Assembly: GCF_012489685.1 (NCBI RefSeq)
Contig: NC_080043.1
Coordinates: 44,593,127-44,657,126 of the forward strand
DNA from: Lotus japonicus
Lineage: Eukaryota > Streptophyta > Magnoliopsida > Fabales > Fabaceae
Direction: 5' to 3'
Length of the DNA: 64,000 nucleotides
Shown: in pieces, positions 23,897 to 36,270 of the stretch
Layout: each line of letters starts with the position of its first letter
Numbering within the stretch: position 1 is the first letter of the stretch
Position numbers and translations under genes: made by a program
The notes under the pieces: generated by a model
What the model saw: the letters and a program-made list of their open reading frames with translations, nothing else
Databases searched by the model: none
Told to the model about the DNA's origin: nothing

Positions 23897-24741
23897 TTGG
23901 TCAAGGATTTCTTGGTTGGGTGCCTCCGTGACAAGGGGGAAGAGTGGCGAAGGTTGCCAAGCGGTGAGCCTTGATTTCCTCGAGAGAGGACAAAGCCCCT
24001 GTGGAGAACATCAAAAATAAGAAGGAGAAGAGAAAAGAACTAACCAGAGGTGGGGTTGTGGACGAAAGAGCAGGGAGCAGAGCAAGGGATTCGCATGATT
24101 AGTAAGGGAACCCGGCACAGGAATCAGGAGCGAGTGAGGAGATAGTTAACAAGGAAAGAGGGGAAAAGTGGGGAAGAGAATTTAAAGGATGGGAAAGTAG
24201 AAAGTAAAGGCAGTGTGTTAGGCGAAAAGTTGTAGCCGTTAATGCTGATTGGTTCAAATTCAAAAAATTTCAGGGTTTGACGTGGCGCATTAAATGGAAG
24301 GCACCGTAAAGGAAGCTTATTGGTTGAAATTCGGGTTGGCAGGGTTCGCTGAAGATTCAAAAAGACATTTCAAAAGTGGCAGTTGAGATTCAGTGGATTT
24401 GCTTGCTTAAAAACTACTTTAGGGCGCAACGCGTGGCAAACGCACTACACCTGTCAAAAGTGTCATGATTTAGGGCACGTGCGCAGTGCTGGCAAGGCGA
24501 GCAGGTCAAGTGTCATCGCCTTGGGACTACTTGTGGACTCAGTTTGCCTAGGAAAGGGGTGGTGCAGCGAAAAGTTTGGAATACGAAGATTTTTCGACTT
24601 TATTCCCCCGACCATGTTGGCAATTGTTTTTTTCATTTTGTTAAAAACTTTAGGTTTTATCATTGTTTAGTCTTTCATAGTCCTCGCCTTGGTTTCTTCT
24701 GTTTAAAGACACACTCAGCTCTCATGCTTCGAGCTCGGTGT
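23897..24741. repeat. 845-bp duplicate of Tat sequence in place of the Tekay leader
   Basis: By eye identical to 15905-16749 (offset 7992). It carries exon 1, the intron and part of exon 2 of the antisense Tat gene. It sits exactly where the Tekay 5' leader and primer-binding site should be. The junction with gag at 23896/23897 falls at TTGGTCAAGG; the left copy continues naturally into Tat sequence at 15904. Confidence 0.9.
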
Positions 24742-27578
24742 TGTAACACCCCAATTTCTCAACTGAGGAGTCACATTAGTAACCTAACAAAGTCTAAGGA
24801 CCAATCTGCAATCCCTAAAAACCAAGGGAATTTTTTTTCTGTAAAACAACTAAACACTTCGGCTAAAAGGTTGGAAACATACCATAACTTTATTTAGATA
24901 ACTTGTTTCCCGATATACAGTAATAATAGTTTACAATACCATAAGTAAGGTTCAGAATAAACATGCGCACTTTAACAGTGGCGGAAGCAAGACTTTAACA
25001 ACAGAGTTCTCATAAAGTAAAAGAGACTCCAACATAATCCACAAGAAGAGAAGCAAAGCTGCTTCTCATACCTCTACTCCACCGCTTACAACTCGATCTC
25101 CAACTCGAGTAGCTATGCCTCGGCGGAAGGATCTCCATCGCCTAATAGCGTTAAGCGCCCAAACAACAAGTAGCAAATAGAAAGGGTTAACTCCATGCAA
25201 TTACCATGTATAAAAGAGAAAAATCATGCTGTTCGAATTTAATTACCTGGCATGGTAAATAACTAGCAACATAACTCAACTCATATATCAACAACTTAAA
25301 CATAAATCGGACTCAGATAATAATAACCTCAACAATGTAACATCAAATCAGATATCAATAAACCAATACGAAAATCCAACAACATAGGGTCAGGTGTTAG
25401 TTCCCTATAATGCAACTATATGCTGCTAACAAAATGGATCGATCAATATCGTCTCTCAAGACGGGACAATGATAGGACACACCTCCTCATCGCCACTTAT
25501 AACGTCATACATGACGGGACAATCATAGGACACACCTCCTAATCGCCACTTAACGTCACACAAGACGGGACAATCATAGGACACACCTCCTGATCGCCAC
25601 TTAGCACCTCGCAAGATGGGACAATCATAGGACACACCTCCTGATCGCCACTTGACTCAAGCCCTATATGCCAAGTCAGACAATAACAAAGCCCACCCAA
25701 GGACCAATCCAAAGTAACCACATGTTCCATCCACTAGGAAGCAGTAACGACAGAAACCAGTAAACGGCCGAAGCCTCTCAGAAAACATTTTCCAAATTCA
25801 GCATAATAATCATAATCATCTGCCAATCAATATAAACATCTTCATCTCAAACACAGGCAGTGCGATAAAAGCATGCAAGACTCAAAGACGCTCTAAAACC
25901 GAGTTACCCTTACCTTCGTGAGTAGAAGTTGGGCATGGAAATTGCGAACCTAGAACAAAGAAAACACAATCATCAACACAAGCTTCACTAGGAGCAACAC
26001 GATCTACTAATACTAATCGAAATCGTAAAGAAAGCCTCTAAAGCTTCAGAGTTCCTATTTAGGCACAAATTGACAACGGAGACTTCGTTCGCTAAAACGA
26101 GCATAACTCGAGCTACAGAACTCAGAATGACACGAAACCGGCGCCAAAATTTCGACAATTGAAAGAGCTACGCAAAGGCTCAGGTCATAGAGACCCAAAA
26201 ATTATTTTTGGACACGGTACCCAAGCAATTAGGTTTCGGCCACTATGGAAAATAGGGTTTTCGAACTTTTTCTTCGATCTAAATCAATTCACAAGGTAGT
26301 TTTAGGGTAAAACTAAGGCAAAGAAACTGTCGGAACAATTTTCGGACAATCGGGTCGAAATACGACTATCCAGGGGCATTTTGGTCCAAAATAAAGGCTC
26401 AAAACTTCAAAGTTATCAGTTCGGAAAACAAATTTGACAGCATTGATCCTCATGACATCCGTGACAACAAATCCTAAAGGCACGAAGTCAGATTACAGCT
26501 TTTCGACAATAAAGTTTCGAAATGTGCGACTAATGGGGTTTTGAATCAATTTTTCAGATCTTGGACAACTGAATCGCAATCGGCGATTACTGACAGAGGT
26601 TTTAGACTCATGGGAACATAAGGAACATAACCCAACCAAGAAATCAAGGAAATCGGACAATTTTAGAAAAAGCTCAAAACTGTGAGCACAGAAACGACTT
26701 CAGAAACGCAACAGAAACAGTAAACAGAGGTAGGATTCATGCTAGTTACCTCAATACCTAGAAGTAGGGACGAACTGCACGAAGATTGGTCAAGTTTTCG
26801 CGAAAATTTCTCCTCTCCTCCTCTCTCCTTGCTCGCGGCCTTGAATGGGTGAGAATGAAGAGATTTTGCTTTTTCGAGCTATTTATAGGCAGGTGAAATC
26901 GCGGGAAAATGAAAATTTCGCGATTCCGATTTTTGCAGCACATCCACCGAGGAATTCTAAGAGAGATTCTGGCGTCAGAATTCCAGAACTCAAAACAATT
27001 ATCTATGATTTGGGAAAAACGATATCTAAAATCCCAAAGGCGGTGTAAGTTAATCTGTCCCGTTAAACTACTTTTTGCTGTGATGCTAAGACGACAAAAC
27101 TTCCTTCTGAAGAAAGATTGGAAATGTCGAAACAAATCTGGCAACGCAGACGGAAACTTCGTTAGAAGTCCCGAATAGAAAAAGTCTTCTTCCATCGCTC
27201 GAATCTAGGGTTTCGAAGCAAGGAAATTAGCGTCGTCGGACTTCCGAAAAGTGAATACTATCGTGCGTACAGTCTAGAGTTCCGAAATGAAACGCTGGTC
27301 GAAGGAAAAATAAAGAAAATCTTTAAATTTTCCAAGGATTCGAAATCTCACTTAAAACGTTGCTCTAAAGCGAAATTAGCCTATTCTGGACACGCTTGCC
27401 ATAAGGCGGGTGTGCAGACGACTCGCTCTAATTCCTAAAATGACTACGCAACATTCCTCAAGCAATTCCTGAACTTTCTTCTTCATTAATCTTTCTCAAA
27501 TATCAAACTCCTGTCACGCTTACACTGATTCTACGCGTGAGTCGGAAATTAGCTTGTTCTGAAAATCCAGGTCTTACA
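24742..27578 (-). repeat. 5' LTR of the Tekay element
   Basis: 2837 bp, partner of 16750-19586, with the same tandem array (25458-25654) and TATA box (26880-26888). It is directly followed on the right by TSD GGTGT and then 12 bases before the Tat 3' LTR. Confidence 0.92.
26880..26888 (-). promoter_or_regulatory. TATA box, 5' Tekay LTR
   Basis: CTATAAATA on the minus strand, at the same position as 18888-18896. Since the downstream leader is replaced, any transcript from here would begin in LTR sequence and then cross Tat sequence before gag. Confidence 0.6.
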
Positions 27579-27595
27579 GGTGTCTTGTGGACTTG

Positions 27596-27900
27596 TGGAC
27601 TGGGCGAGACCCCAGGGTCCCTCGCCTAGGAGACTCAGCCTTAGGCGCGGAACATGCCTGGACCTTGGGCCCAACCGGCCCATTTAGACAGGTTAAAGGC
27701 ACGAAGGCCCAACCCCAAATCTATAAATAGGGGACGGTTACCAATTGTAAGGGACTTTTAGCTCATTTGGCAATAACAACAGTGAAATTCAGTTATATTT
27801 TCTCTTTCTAAGCAGTTAAGAGCTCATCTCTCTAAAATCTCCGATCACATTCCACACACTCTTGGCACTATGCTTTGATTCTATGTTCTTGGCGAGAACA
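27596..27900 (+). repeat. 3' LTR of the Tat element
   Basis: 305 bp matching 6062-6381, ending GGCGAGAACA and followed by TSD ATTTA. It has an intact TATAAATA at 27722-27729. Confidence 0.85.
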
Positions 27901-27905
27901 ATTTA

Positions 27906-28420
27906 AGTTTTTTTTTTTTGAAATATAAAAATTTATATATTAAAGGAGAGGTTGAGACAAAGCTCAAAAATACAGAAACCAGATAAAAAAAAAAAGAACA
28001 GTGTAGATACTACTTACTTCTAGAGTTCTAGAGGCTAAAAGCATAACCTATCAAACTAAAAGAGACCAAAAAGAAGAGAGGAAACTTGCGGACTAGCACG
28101 CAAAATCTAATTACAACACCTCCCTCAAAATCTGCCTAAGCACAAAAGATCTCACTAGCCTGGACGCAGCTCCTGGAACAAAAGAGAATGCTCCAAGAGC
28201 AAAAGCCAGAAAAGCCTAGCAAAGGCAGCCACTACGCCTAAGGGAACCATAAAAACAGAAGACCCGAAGAACAAGCCAAAAAGGGTCAGCCAGCCAACAC
28301 AACCTCAACCTGCAATATCTAAAATTAAATCAGAAAAACCGCGAAGGGCCTCATCATCAGAGTAGTCGAAAACCAACCCAAGACGTTTCCCTAATTCCAA
28401 AGCTGCTCATATCTTTTTTT
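27906..28420 (-). mobile_element. LINE-like 3' fragment
   Basis: A poly-T run at about 27909-27922 marks a poly-A tail on the minus strand. Further in, a minus-strand frame reads AALELGKRLGLVFDYSDDEA and then stops after LDIAG. This resembles the C-terminal end of plant LINE ORF1 proteins, followed by a 3' untranslated region. The family is a tentative call; the boundary at 28420 is approximate. Confidence 0.45.
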
Positions 28421-28716
28421 TTAAAGTTATATTTTATTATAGTTTTAAAAGTTACAATTATTTTATTGTTGTCGGTTTTGACAAGTGAAAACTAATTTGG
28501 GAAATTGTGGTTGTCCCTCCCAAAATATGACTTTATCTCTAAAAAGTTTAAAACTATGTTCATACAAGTTATTCGATGGTATTAAAATCGTATTGGTTAA
28601 TTTTGCTAGGGTAATAATTCACATATAGAGCAAAATTCCTAAAAATATGAGATATATATAGAGATTATATTTTCAAGTTATACTATCTTCAAATGAGCCA
28701 ATATTTATTTTGTTTA

Positions 28717-29242
28717 GGCTAAAAAGCACTTTTGGCCCCTGATGTTTCAAGTTCGTGCAAATTCTACCCCTACTCTATTTTTGTTGATGTTTCTACCCCT
28801 CATGTTTTCAAACAGTGTACCGTCTACCCCTCCGTCAGGAGGACGTTAAAAAACTAACGGAATGAGCTGATTTGATTTTTTTTTATATTATTTGGACCTG
28901 TCACGTGGAAATTACAAGTGAAATTGAAAAAAGGGGCATAGGAGATTCAAACTCAAGACCTGTAAGTAGCAAAACATGCATTTAACCAGTTCAGTTACAT
29001 ACATAATTGATATATACATTAAGCAAATTTAATTTTTATCATTTCCTTGATCATCATCAACTTCATATACTCCTCTTCATCTCTCCAATCCACTCAGGAA
29101 CCTCTTTTGAGAAAGCCTGACTGACGGAGGGGTAGACGGTGCACTGTTTGAAAACATGAGGGGTAGAAACGTCGACAAAAATATAGTAGGGGCAGAATTT
29201 GCACAAACTTGAAACATCAGGGGTCAAAAATGCTTTTTAGCC
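28717..29242. mobile_element. 526-bp MITE with long inverted repeats, 9-bp TSD (MULE type)
   Basis: Starts GGCTAAAAAGCACTTTTGGC and ends in its complement ...GCTTTTTAGCC. The arms of about 135 bp match imperfectly (CCCCTGATGTTTCAAGTT..., GTCTACCCCTCCGTCAG). A perfect 9-bp direct repeat TTTTGTTTA flanks it (28708-28716, 29243-29251). Nine bases and long TIRs are the Mutator signature. It has no coding capacity. Confidence 0.88.
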
Positions 29243-29251
29243 TTTTGTTTA

Positions 29252-29800
29252 TTGTGATGGACATTTCTTATTGGCTCGTTACTTTTTTTTGGTTTACCTA
29301 TTTTTTTTCGTGTATTCTTATTGGACCGCTATATTGAAACTCATAATATTATTCTGTAACACAAAATAAAAATATATATTTTAGTTTTATAAATTAAATA
29401 TAAATTTATTTATTTAAAAATTAAATTTTAATATTTAAATATTAAATTTATTGAAATCTATAATTTAAAATACACTTAAAAAAATAATGTATCATAAATG
29501 TATTTTAATTATTTCAAAAAATTATTTTTTCTTACATTGTAGCAAACAAAACACAATTTATAATTAAATTATAAAATTGTGTATGCATATGGTGAGAAGT
29601 ATGTTTTATTTCTTACAAATATTCTCTTTTCAAAATAATTTGTTCGAGCTGGAAACAGTATTATGATAAAACTAACTTTTCTTGTGATTTTTTTTTTCAT
29701 TCACCACATGGCTGAGAGATATATTATGAGTTATGACAATGAATGTTATAAAATTTTTTAAAAATCTATAATTTCTTTAAGACCGAAAAAAGACAAATAA
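29252..29800. other. AT-rich intergenic
   Basis: Very AT-rich, no recognisable gene. The candidate 5' untranslated region of the kinase pseudogene begins after it. Confidence 0.5.
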
Positions 29801-32140
29801 ATATATAAATGGAAATTTTGTCCCCTTCTTCTCTCCTGCTACTTTGGATCTCTCTCTGTCCTCTGAGGCCAGATCTTCTGAACTGTAGAATTCTACTTCT
29901 GCTACAACTTCAACTTTTTCTCGTTCTCTCTGCGACGCTTTTTGTTGCTGAATTTGAAGTTGGAGCTTCAATCTGGGTTTTCTTTTGGTTAGCGAGGGAA
30001 GTGGAAGACCCAGGAGGTTGCTTTCTGTTTGATCTGTTCCTAGAAAGAAGGAAGGAACAACGAAAAACAAGATGCAGCAAAATCAGCCCAAACAAGTTTT
30101 TTTTTTTTTTTATCTTTCTTCGATTTCATGATTGTTGTTCTGAGTTTTTTACGATGCTTTGAACTAACATGGAGCTGGGAGATTTGAAGAAAATTGATAA
30201 TTGGAAACTGGGGTGGCTGAAAAAGGATGATAAATAATTTCATTTTTTATAAAAGGATAATAAATCCAAGGGTTAATTAAACCCTTAATTTGCTTTACGT
30301 TTACATACTTGTATTTTTGTTGGTGTTAGTTTTTATGTGATTGCAGTTATGATTTATGAACAAGCATCACTGTTGTTGACATTTGTTGATTAATGGTGGA
30401 TGTTGTTCAGTTTCCATTGATTGTCTTGTGCCTTTGATCATTTCGTTTTTGTATTCGTTAAAATTTTCACATATTATTGGAGTCCAATTGAGTGTATTTT
30501 TATATACTTTTTTGAAAGAATTGTTCACCAGATTTTATTAGTTCAATTGGAGTCCAACTGCCTTGTGCCTCGCTCTGTAAAGCTGAAACTGAAAGATTAG
30601 TTAATCTTTTATCCTCATTCCTAGTTTGATTTGGTTCTTTATATATGTTTTGTTTTCCAGTTGATTGCGGTTATTTTCCTTTTGTAATAAGATGTATAGA
30701 ACAGAACATTTTGAAGAGGTAGATTTTTTCATTGAGTACAGCGATGCCAATAGATATAAAATTCTTGAAGTAATTGGGAAGGGTAGCTATGGAGTTGTAT
30801 GTGCAGCAATTGACACGCACACAGGGGGAATGGTTGTAATAAAAAAGATTCATAATGCTTTTGAACATATTTCTGATGCTATTAGAATCCTCCGGGAAGT
30901 CAAGTTGCTAAGACTATTAAGGCACCCTGATATTGTTGAGATTAAGCGGATCATCTTGCCACCTTCAAGGAGGGAGTTTAAAGATATTTATGTAGTCTTT
31001 GAGCTTATGGAATATGATCTCCATCAAGTCATCAAAGCTAATGACGACTTGATTCGTGAACACAATCAGTTTTTTCTTTATCAGATACTGCGTGCATTGA
31101 AGTTCATGCATACAGGTCATATATCTTTCATTTTTTGCCTTTATAATTTCTCTCGCTGCATTATTACCATATATCCATAAAATATGGCACCAAATTGCTT
31201 CTAAATGATCTCATGATGGGGTGATTCTCCTGAAAATTTAAATCTGGAGCTGAAAATCTTACCACATTTTTTCGTTTGAGTGGAAGCTAGATTTGTGGAG
31301 CATGTTCATGCTGGATGTTAGACACATACTATTAAAGTCAAGTAATTGTCGATGAAGGAAAATTAAGTAAAATCATTCTGGTAGAAGTTTATTATTAAAG
31401 TATTAAACCATTCATGTATACACCAAGCAGCTTAAGCTTTTGGAATGATTGGTTCATGACATGGTATGGAGTCCGATCCTTGTTACCCCATTATTTGGAT
31501 AAAAGAAAGATAAACTTCGGCACAAGGTAGGTGGAACACGACATTGTATAAGAGCATATTGGTCATCCAGACAAAGCTTGCACCATGGCTGGCCAACAGA
31601 TTGAGGCCAATAGGCTCTTGTGTGACAGGCGCTAGAAAAATAATATAAAACCATTTTTTTGTCTTCGCCCAACAGCTTCAACTTTTTGGATAGTTGGTTG
31701 ATTGGTTCATGACACTTCCCAATTAAACTGTTTTTTGGACCGTAGACCTGTAGGTAGGAACATGGAGGAAATAAGAAGCAGCTATGCATTGAATGATTTG
31801 AAAGTTCAAACCATTTTATGTCAGCAATGTGGTATATTTTCAGTTTTTAATCAATTTCTTTCCACTAATTTAGAAAGTAAATTGTGTTCATCCCTGAAAG
31901 GGAAATGGGAAATGCATTTTCCTTTCATTACTTCTAGAGATACTGCACTTATTTCTGCATGAAATGCTTTCTGTGTGATTTATAGTAAACAGTAATGCCT
32001 AGATTATAATAATTCTTGTTTAGGGAGGAATATTGATCTCTCCTGGAAGTTGAATTTATCTGTCCTTCAGGTAATTGTGTCAGTTTGTCAGTTTCCCTGA
32101 AGTGGTTTGATTGGAATGTATAATCTTCATTCTTAGTTAA

Positions 32141-32329
<189 letters not shown>

Positions 32330-32937
32330 TGAACCACTATTTTATTTTATTTTTCTCTGATAATCTTATTCATGAAAACTATTCAAAAGTATTTACAATT
32401 TTTTATTGAATTTTTTGCAGGTTCGAAATGAGAAGGCAAGGAAGTACTTGACGGAAATGCGGAAAAAAGCTGTTGTGCCATTTGAACAAAAAATTCCAAT
32501 TGCTGATCCACTGGCACTTCGCATTTGATCCAAAGGATCAGCCAACTGCTAAGGAGGTATCTGTTTATCTGTCTTGTTATATGTTATGCCCCATCTGGGG
32601 GATTATCTAAATGAAGTATGGTTTAGGATCATCTGGGGGATTATCCCATGTTTGGTTGGCAAACACTAGCTGATCCTTTCTTTAAGGGTTTGGCAAAAGT
32701 TGAGAGAGAACCCTCTTCTCAGCCAATTTCAAGATTGGAACTTGAGTTTGAGAGAAGGCAAGTGACCAAGGATGATATTAGGGAACTCATCTATCGGGAA
32801 ATACTGGTATATCATCCTCAGCTGCTCAAAGATTACATAAATGGAATTGGAGGCACAAACTTCCTCTACCCGAGGTCAAAGCTTAAGTCCCATTGCCTTT
32901 TCTACTGATATTACGTACATGGATGCTTGATGTATAA

Positions 32938-34063
32938 GGACTCGTTTGGTGCGACGTATAGTATAAGGCTTGATAGTATAAGATCTGATAGTATTAGGCC
33001 TGATAGTATAAACCCTGATAACTTTCTTATACTATCCAGCGTTTGGCCATACCATATCGTTTAAATTCATGCAATTTTATGTTTAGTGAAGTATTGAATA
33101 ATGATATATAATAAAAATTAAATATGGAGGTGATTGTAACGGTGGTGGCGGTGGTGATGGAAGTGGTGGTAGGTTGGTGGTGGTGGTGGTGGCAATGGTG
33201 GTAGGTTGGTGTTGGCGACGGTGGTGGTGACAGTGGAGATAGGTTGGTGGTGGTGGTGGCAGCGATGGTGGTTGTGGTGGTGGCGATGATAAGGTGGTGG
33301 TGGTAGTGGTAATGCGGTGGCGGCTGCGGTAGGGTGGCGGCTACGGTGGAGGGTGGAGGCAATGGTGGTGGTGGTGGCGATAGGGTGGTGGTTGTGGTGT
33401 CGGTGGTGGCAATAGAGTGGTGGCGACGATTATGGTGGTGGTGGCGATAGGGTGGTGTCGGTGGTGGCGGTAGGGCGGTGGTGGTGGTGGCGGTGGGGCG
33501 GCGGTGGTGGTGATCGGGTGGTGGAAGCGATGGTGGTTGTGGTGTTGGCGACAAGAGGGTGGTGGTGGTGGCGGCTGCAGTAGGATGACAGCGGCGGTGG
33601 AGGGTGTAGGCAATGGTGGCGGTGGTGGCGATAGGGTGGTAGTTGTGGTGGCGGTGGTGGCAATAGAGTGGTGGGGCGATTTTGGTGATGGTGGTGATAG
33701 GGTGGTGGTTGTGGTGTCGGTGGTGGTGGTGGTGGCGGCAACACCAGTGGTGACGGTAGGGAGGTGGTGGCGGCGACGGTGGTGATCGGGTGGTGGTGGC
33801 AACACCGGTGGCGGTGGTGGTGCCAATGGTGGTGTAAGTTGGCAGCAATGGAGTGTGGTGGTGATGGTGACTTACATCACAACCTTATCATGCCTTATCC
33901 ATCACTCACATGATGGATTAAATAATACGTCATTTTAACGTATAAGGGGACTTTGATAGATAAGCTCATACAACACAATGTCATCAATAAAACAATGAAT
34001 AAACTAATAATGTATTGTATAAGCTTATATTATCATGTCTTATACGGCTTGCCAAACGAGCCC
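32938..34063. mobile_element. Tourist-like (PIF/Harbinger) element, 1.13 kb, TSD TAA
   Basis: Ends GGACTCGTTTGGTGCGACGT and (complement) GGGCTCGTTTGGCAAGCCGT, both followed by ATAAG-type sequence. Flanked by TAA on each side (32935-32937, 34064-34066), the usual Harbinger/Tourist duplication. Subterminal copies of GATAGTATAAG lie inside the left end. No transposase; the middle is a GGT-rich array. Confidence 0.72.
33125..33850. repeat. GGT/GGTGGC-rich minisatellite inside the Tourist-like element
   Basis: About 725 bp of GGTGGTGGC, GATAGGGTGGTGG and similar short units. The long His/Thr/Pro and Gly/Val frames on both strands are by-products of the repeat, not genes. Confidence 0.9.
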
Positions 34064-34205
34064 TAAATCTTTTCATTGCTTATTATTTACAGAGATATTT
34101 TCTTTGCAGCGCTATTGATCAATTTAGAAAACAATTTGCTTATCTTGAGGAAAATCATGGTAAAAGTAGCCCAACATTCACAAACCATCGAAAGGCTTTG
34201 TACTT

Positions 34206-34602
34206 TTTTTACCGATCTGCTACAGGGCTTAACGCTCAAGCTAGACCCTCATATAGTCGAACCTCAAGGGAACAAAATAAAAAGGACAATAATCATAAAT
34301 CCTAAAAGGCAAAAGCAAATCTAAGCCATTCTTTGCAAAAGAGTCCACAACTGAATTCACCTCTCTAAAGACATGCTTCAGCAGAACTTGATCAAAATTG
34401 TTGAGGAGAGTTTTGGTCTCTCTAATCAGATTAGCAGCAGACATAGATGCAATGTACCAGTTATCAATAAGCTTGACTGCACACGCAGAGTCAGTTTCCA
34501 CCAGATCATGGAGAAGCCTCTAGCAAAGCTAGCTTAGCTCCATGATAAATATCCCAAAGCTCAGCATGATTGATAGAATGACCCTAGTCATTCCTTAGAG
34601 CG
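34206..34602 (-). mobile_element. 5'-truncated LINE fragment with 16-bp TSD
   Basis: GAAAGGCTTTGTACTT at 34190-34205 recurs at 34603-34618. Between them a minus-strand frame (34501-34241) reads METDSACAVKLIDNWYIASM then LLKHVFREVNSVVDSFAKNG, which matches the plant LINE C-terminal RNase H domain. A short T-run (34204-34210) is the tail remnant. It interrupts an exon/intron border of the kinase pseudogene. Confidence 0.8.
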
Positions 34603-34712
34603 GAAAGGCTTTGTACTTGCTGCATTTGATTTCTTGCTATTGAATGTTAGGTCATATGTTGAGTTTGGTTGTTTTATTAACTAATATACTATGAAATGGA
34701 TAAATTTTATAA

Positions 34713-35254
34713 GGCTTAATTGCAACTTTGGTCCCCGACGTTTACCAATGCCACGATTTTGGTCCCCCACCTAATTTAATTACATGGATGGTCCCCAACG
34801 TTGTAGGCCGTGTGCAACGTTAGTCCTACCGTTTATTTCTTAATGGAGGAGGCTTACGTGGACGTCTAGTTGGAGAGAAAAATAAGATCTGAGGAGAGAG
34901 GGAAGCACGTGAGTATCACGTGAACTCACGTGAACCTTATATAAACCCATTATACCCAAATCTGAAACCCTAGGAATCTAAATCGTGTTACCTTCTTCGT
35001 TCCAGGGAGGTCAGGGGTTTGGGTATAATGGGTTTAGATAAGGGTCACGTGATACTCACGTGCTTCCCTCTCTTCTTATACCTCATTTTCTCTCAAATTG
35101 GACGTCCACGTAAGTCTCCTCCATTAAGAAATAAACGGTAGGACTAACGTTGCACACGACCTACAACGTCGGGGACCATCCATGTAATTAAATTAGGCGG
35201 GGGACCAAAATCGTGGTATTGATAAACATCGAGGACCAAAGTTACAATTAAGCC
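34713..35254. mobile_element. 542-bp MITE, long inverted repeats, 9-bp TSD (MULE type)
   Basis: GGCTTAATTGCAACTTTGGT to its complement. The arms of about 160 bp include GGTCCCC(G/A)ACGTT and GCAACGTTAGTCCTACCGTT. A perfect 9-bp duplication ATTTTATAA is at 34704-34712 and 35255-35263. Confidence 0.9.
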
Positions 35255-36154
35255 ATTTTATAATCATATTCCTATTTATTTTTCTAAGGTCCGCTGTTCA
35301 TTCTGCTACAATTGCGCCTAGTACACAACAATCATTCACTCCAGATGTGAACAAACAAATCTCAGAAAAGGCACCCAAGTTTCCAAGGGTTGTAGAATCA
35401 AGGGGTTTACGACCTCCACCAAAGGTGCCGACAGGTATAAACAATATTATTTATGTCTTACCCTTAACATTTTTTTGGGACGGGGATAAATGAATTGATT
35501 AGAATTTAGTAGCAAGAAACATAAGAGAATTTGTATTGGGTTGAAGTACCCCTTGTACTTCATTTCAATATAATTATTTTTGCTTATAAAAAAAAAAGGA
35601 CAAGATCGTAGAGAAGAATAAAAAATTATTAATTGTAGCTCAGGACAGCTCATAAACCCGTATTTCTATGTAACATGAAGTTGAATATGAGTTAGGTGCT
35701 AGTACTAGTGAGGATTCTTATTTCTATCCTATATACGTATAATACAAGTAACCTGTTTTTTTTTTCTTCCATGTTGCAGCCAATCCATGTAGAGTTGTTG
35801 GGCCGGTTCACTATAACAATGGTAGAAGCGCATAAAAGACACTTATGACCCAAGAATCTTCTACGGGAATACTCTTCCTTAAGCAGGCTCTCCACACTGT
35901 TTCCACAGGGTGCACCCCACTATCGGAAAAACTACATCAGAAACATATGTAAAGTTGATTGTATACATCATTTATTAATTAATAAAAAGAAAAGTTGATT
36001 GTTTCTCTCCATCTTGATGCAAAGATTATGTAATGTGGACAGTTTTCTTTTCTATTTTGACTAGTGTTTGTTCAATACGAAATTTGTCTACGGGGATAAA
36101 ATTAATGGCATTACCAGCTTACCACAAAGAGATTGAAATTATTTGTACCATGCA

Positions 36155-36270
36155 GGATAAGTGGTGGCATTGAGTTTGATCGGGAGGTTGGTGGTCCTAC
36201 TAAGGTGGTCCTGCTAAACTCAATAAGAGAAGCAGGGTGGAAGAAGGGCATGGGGATCGGAAGGTTAGTG
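36155..36270 (+). other. Short coding-like segment, unidentified
   Basis: After CATGCAG at 36151-36157 a frame reads SGIEFDREVGGPTKVVLL then IREAGWKKGMGIGRL and stops. Amino-acid composition is protein-like and a splice acceptor precedes it, but I do not recognise the family. It may be a stray exon. Confidence 0.25.

Larger units (their letters stand above)
16750..27578 (-). mobile_element. Tekay-type chromovirus inserted in the Tat element
   Basis: Minus-strand Ty3/gypsy element with 2.84-kb LTRs at 16750-19586 (3' LTR) and 24742-27578 (5' LTR), flanked by GGTGT. The internal region encodes gag, protease, RT, RNase H, integrase and a C-terminal chromodomain-like segment in one frame with a single stop. 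The long LTRs, the TGTAA...TTACA ends and the integrase-chromodomain fusion place it in the Tekay/Del group. It is defective at the 5' internal end: 23897-24741 is not Tekay sequence but a copy of the neighbouring Tat sequence 15905-16749, so PBS, leader and gag start are missing. LTRs nearly identical by eye indicate recent insertion or later conversion. Confidence 0.9.
6062..27900 (+). mobile_element. Tat-lineage Ty3/gypsy retrotransposon, defective, hosting two nested insertions
   Basis: Two near-identical terminal repeats (6062-6381 and 27596-27900) start TGGACTGGGCGAG and end GGCGAGAACA. They are flanked by the 5-bp direct repeat ATTTA at 6057-6061 and 27901-27905. Internally on the plus strand are a PBS-like site, a gag remnant, protease, reverse transcriptase, a second archaeal-type RNase H and an integrase remnant, then an antisense extra gene. 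This layout is typical of Tat elements. The element is interrupted by a solo LTR (7937-11516) and by a Tekay element (16750-27578). Without these it would be about 7.4 kb. It has lost the gag core and integrase core and carries many in-frame stops, so it cannot be autonomous. Confidence 0.85.

Noticed and set aside
31440..31720. GGTTCATGACATGGTAT..GAGTCC-like sequences suggesting a primer-binding site or LTR edge
   Set aside because: Only short degenerate matches in the kinase intron; no coding part, TSD or partner LTR seen.
33027..33848. Long His/Thr/Pro-rich frames (up to 273 codons) on the minus strand
   Set aside because: They arise from the GGT/ACC minisatellite; open in several frames at once and without any domain.
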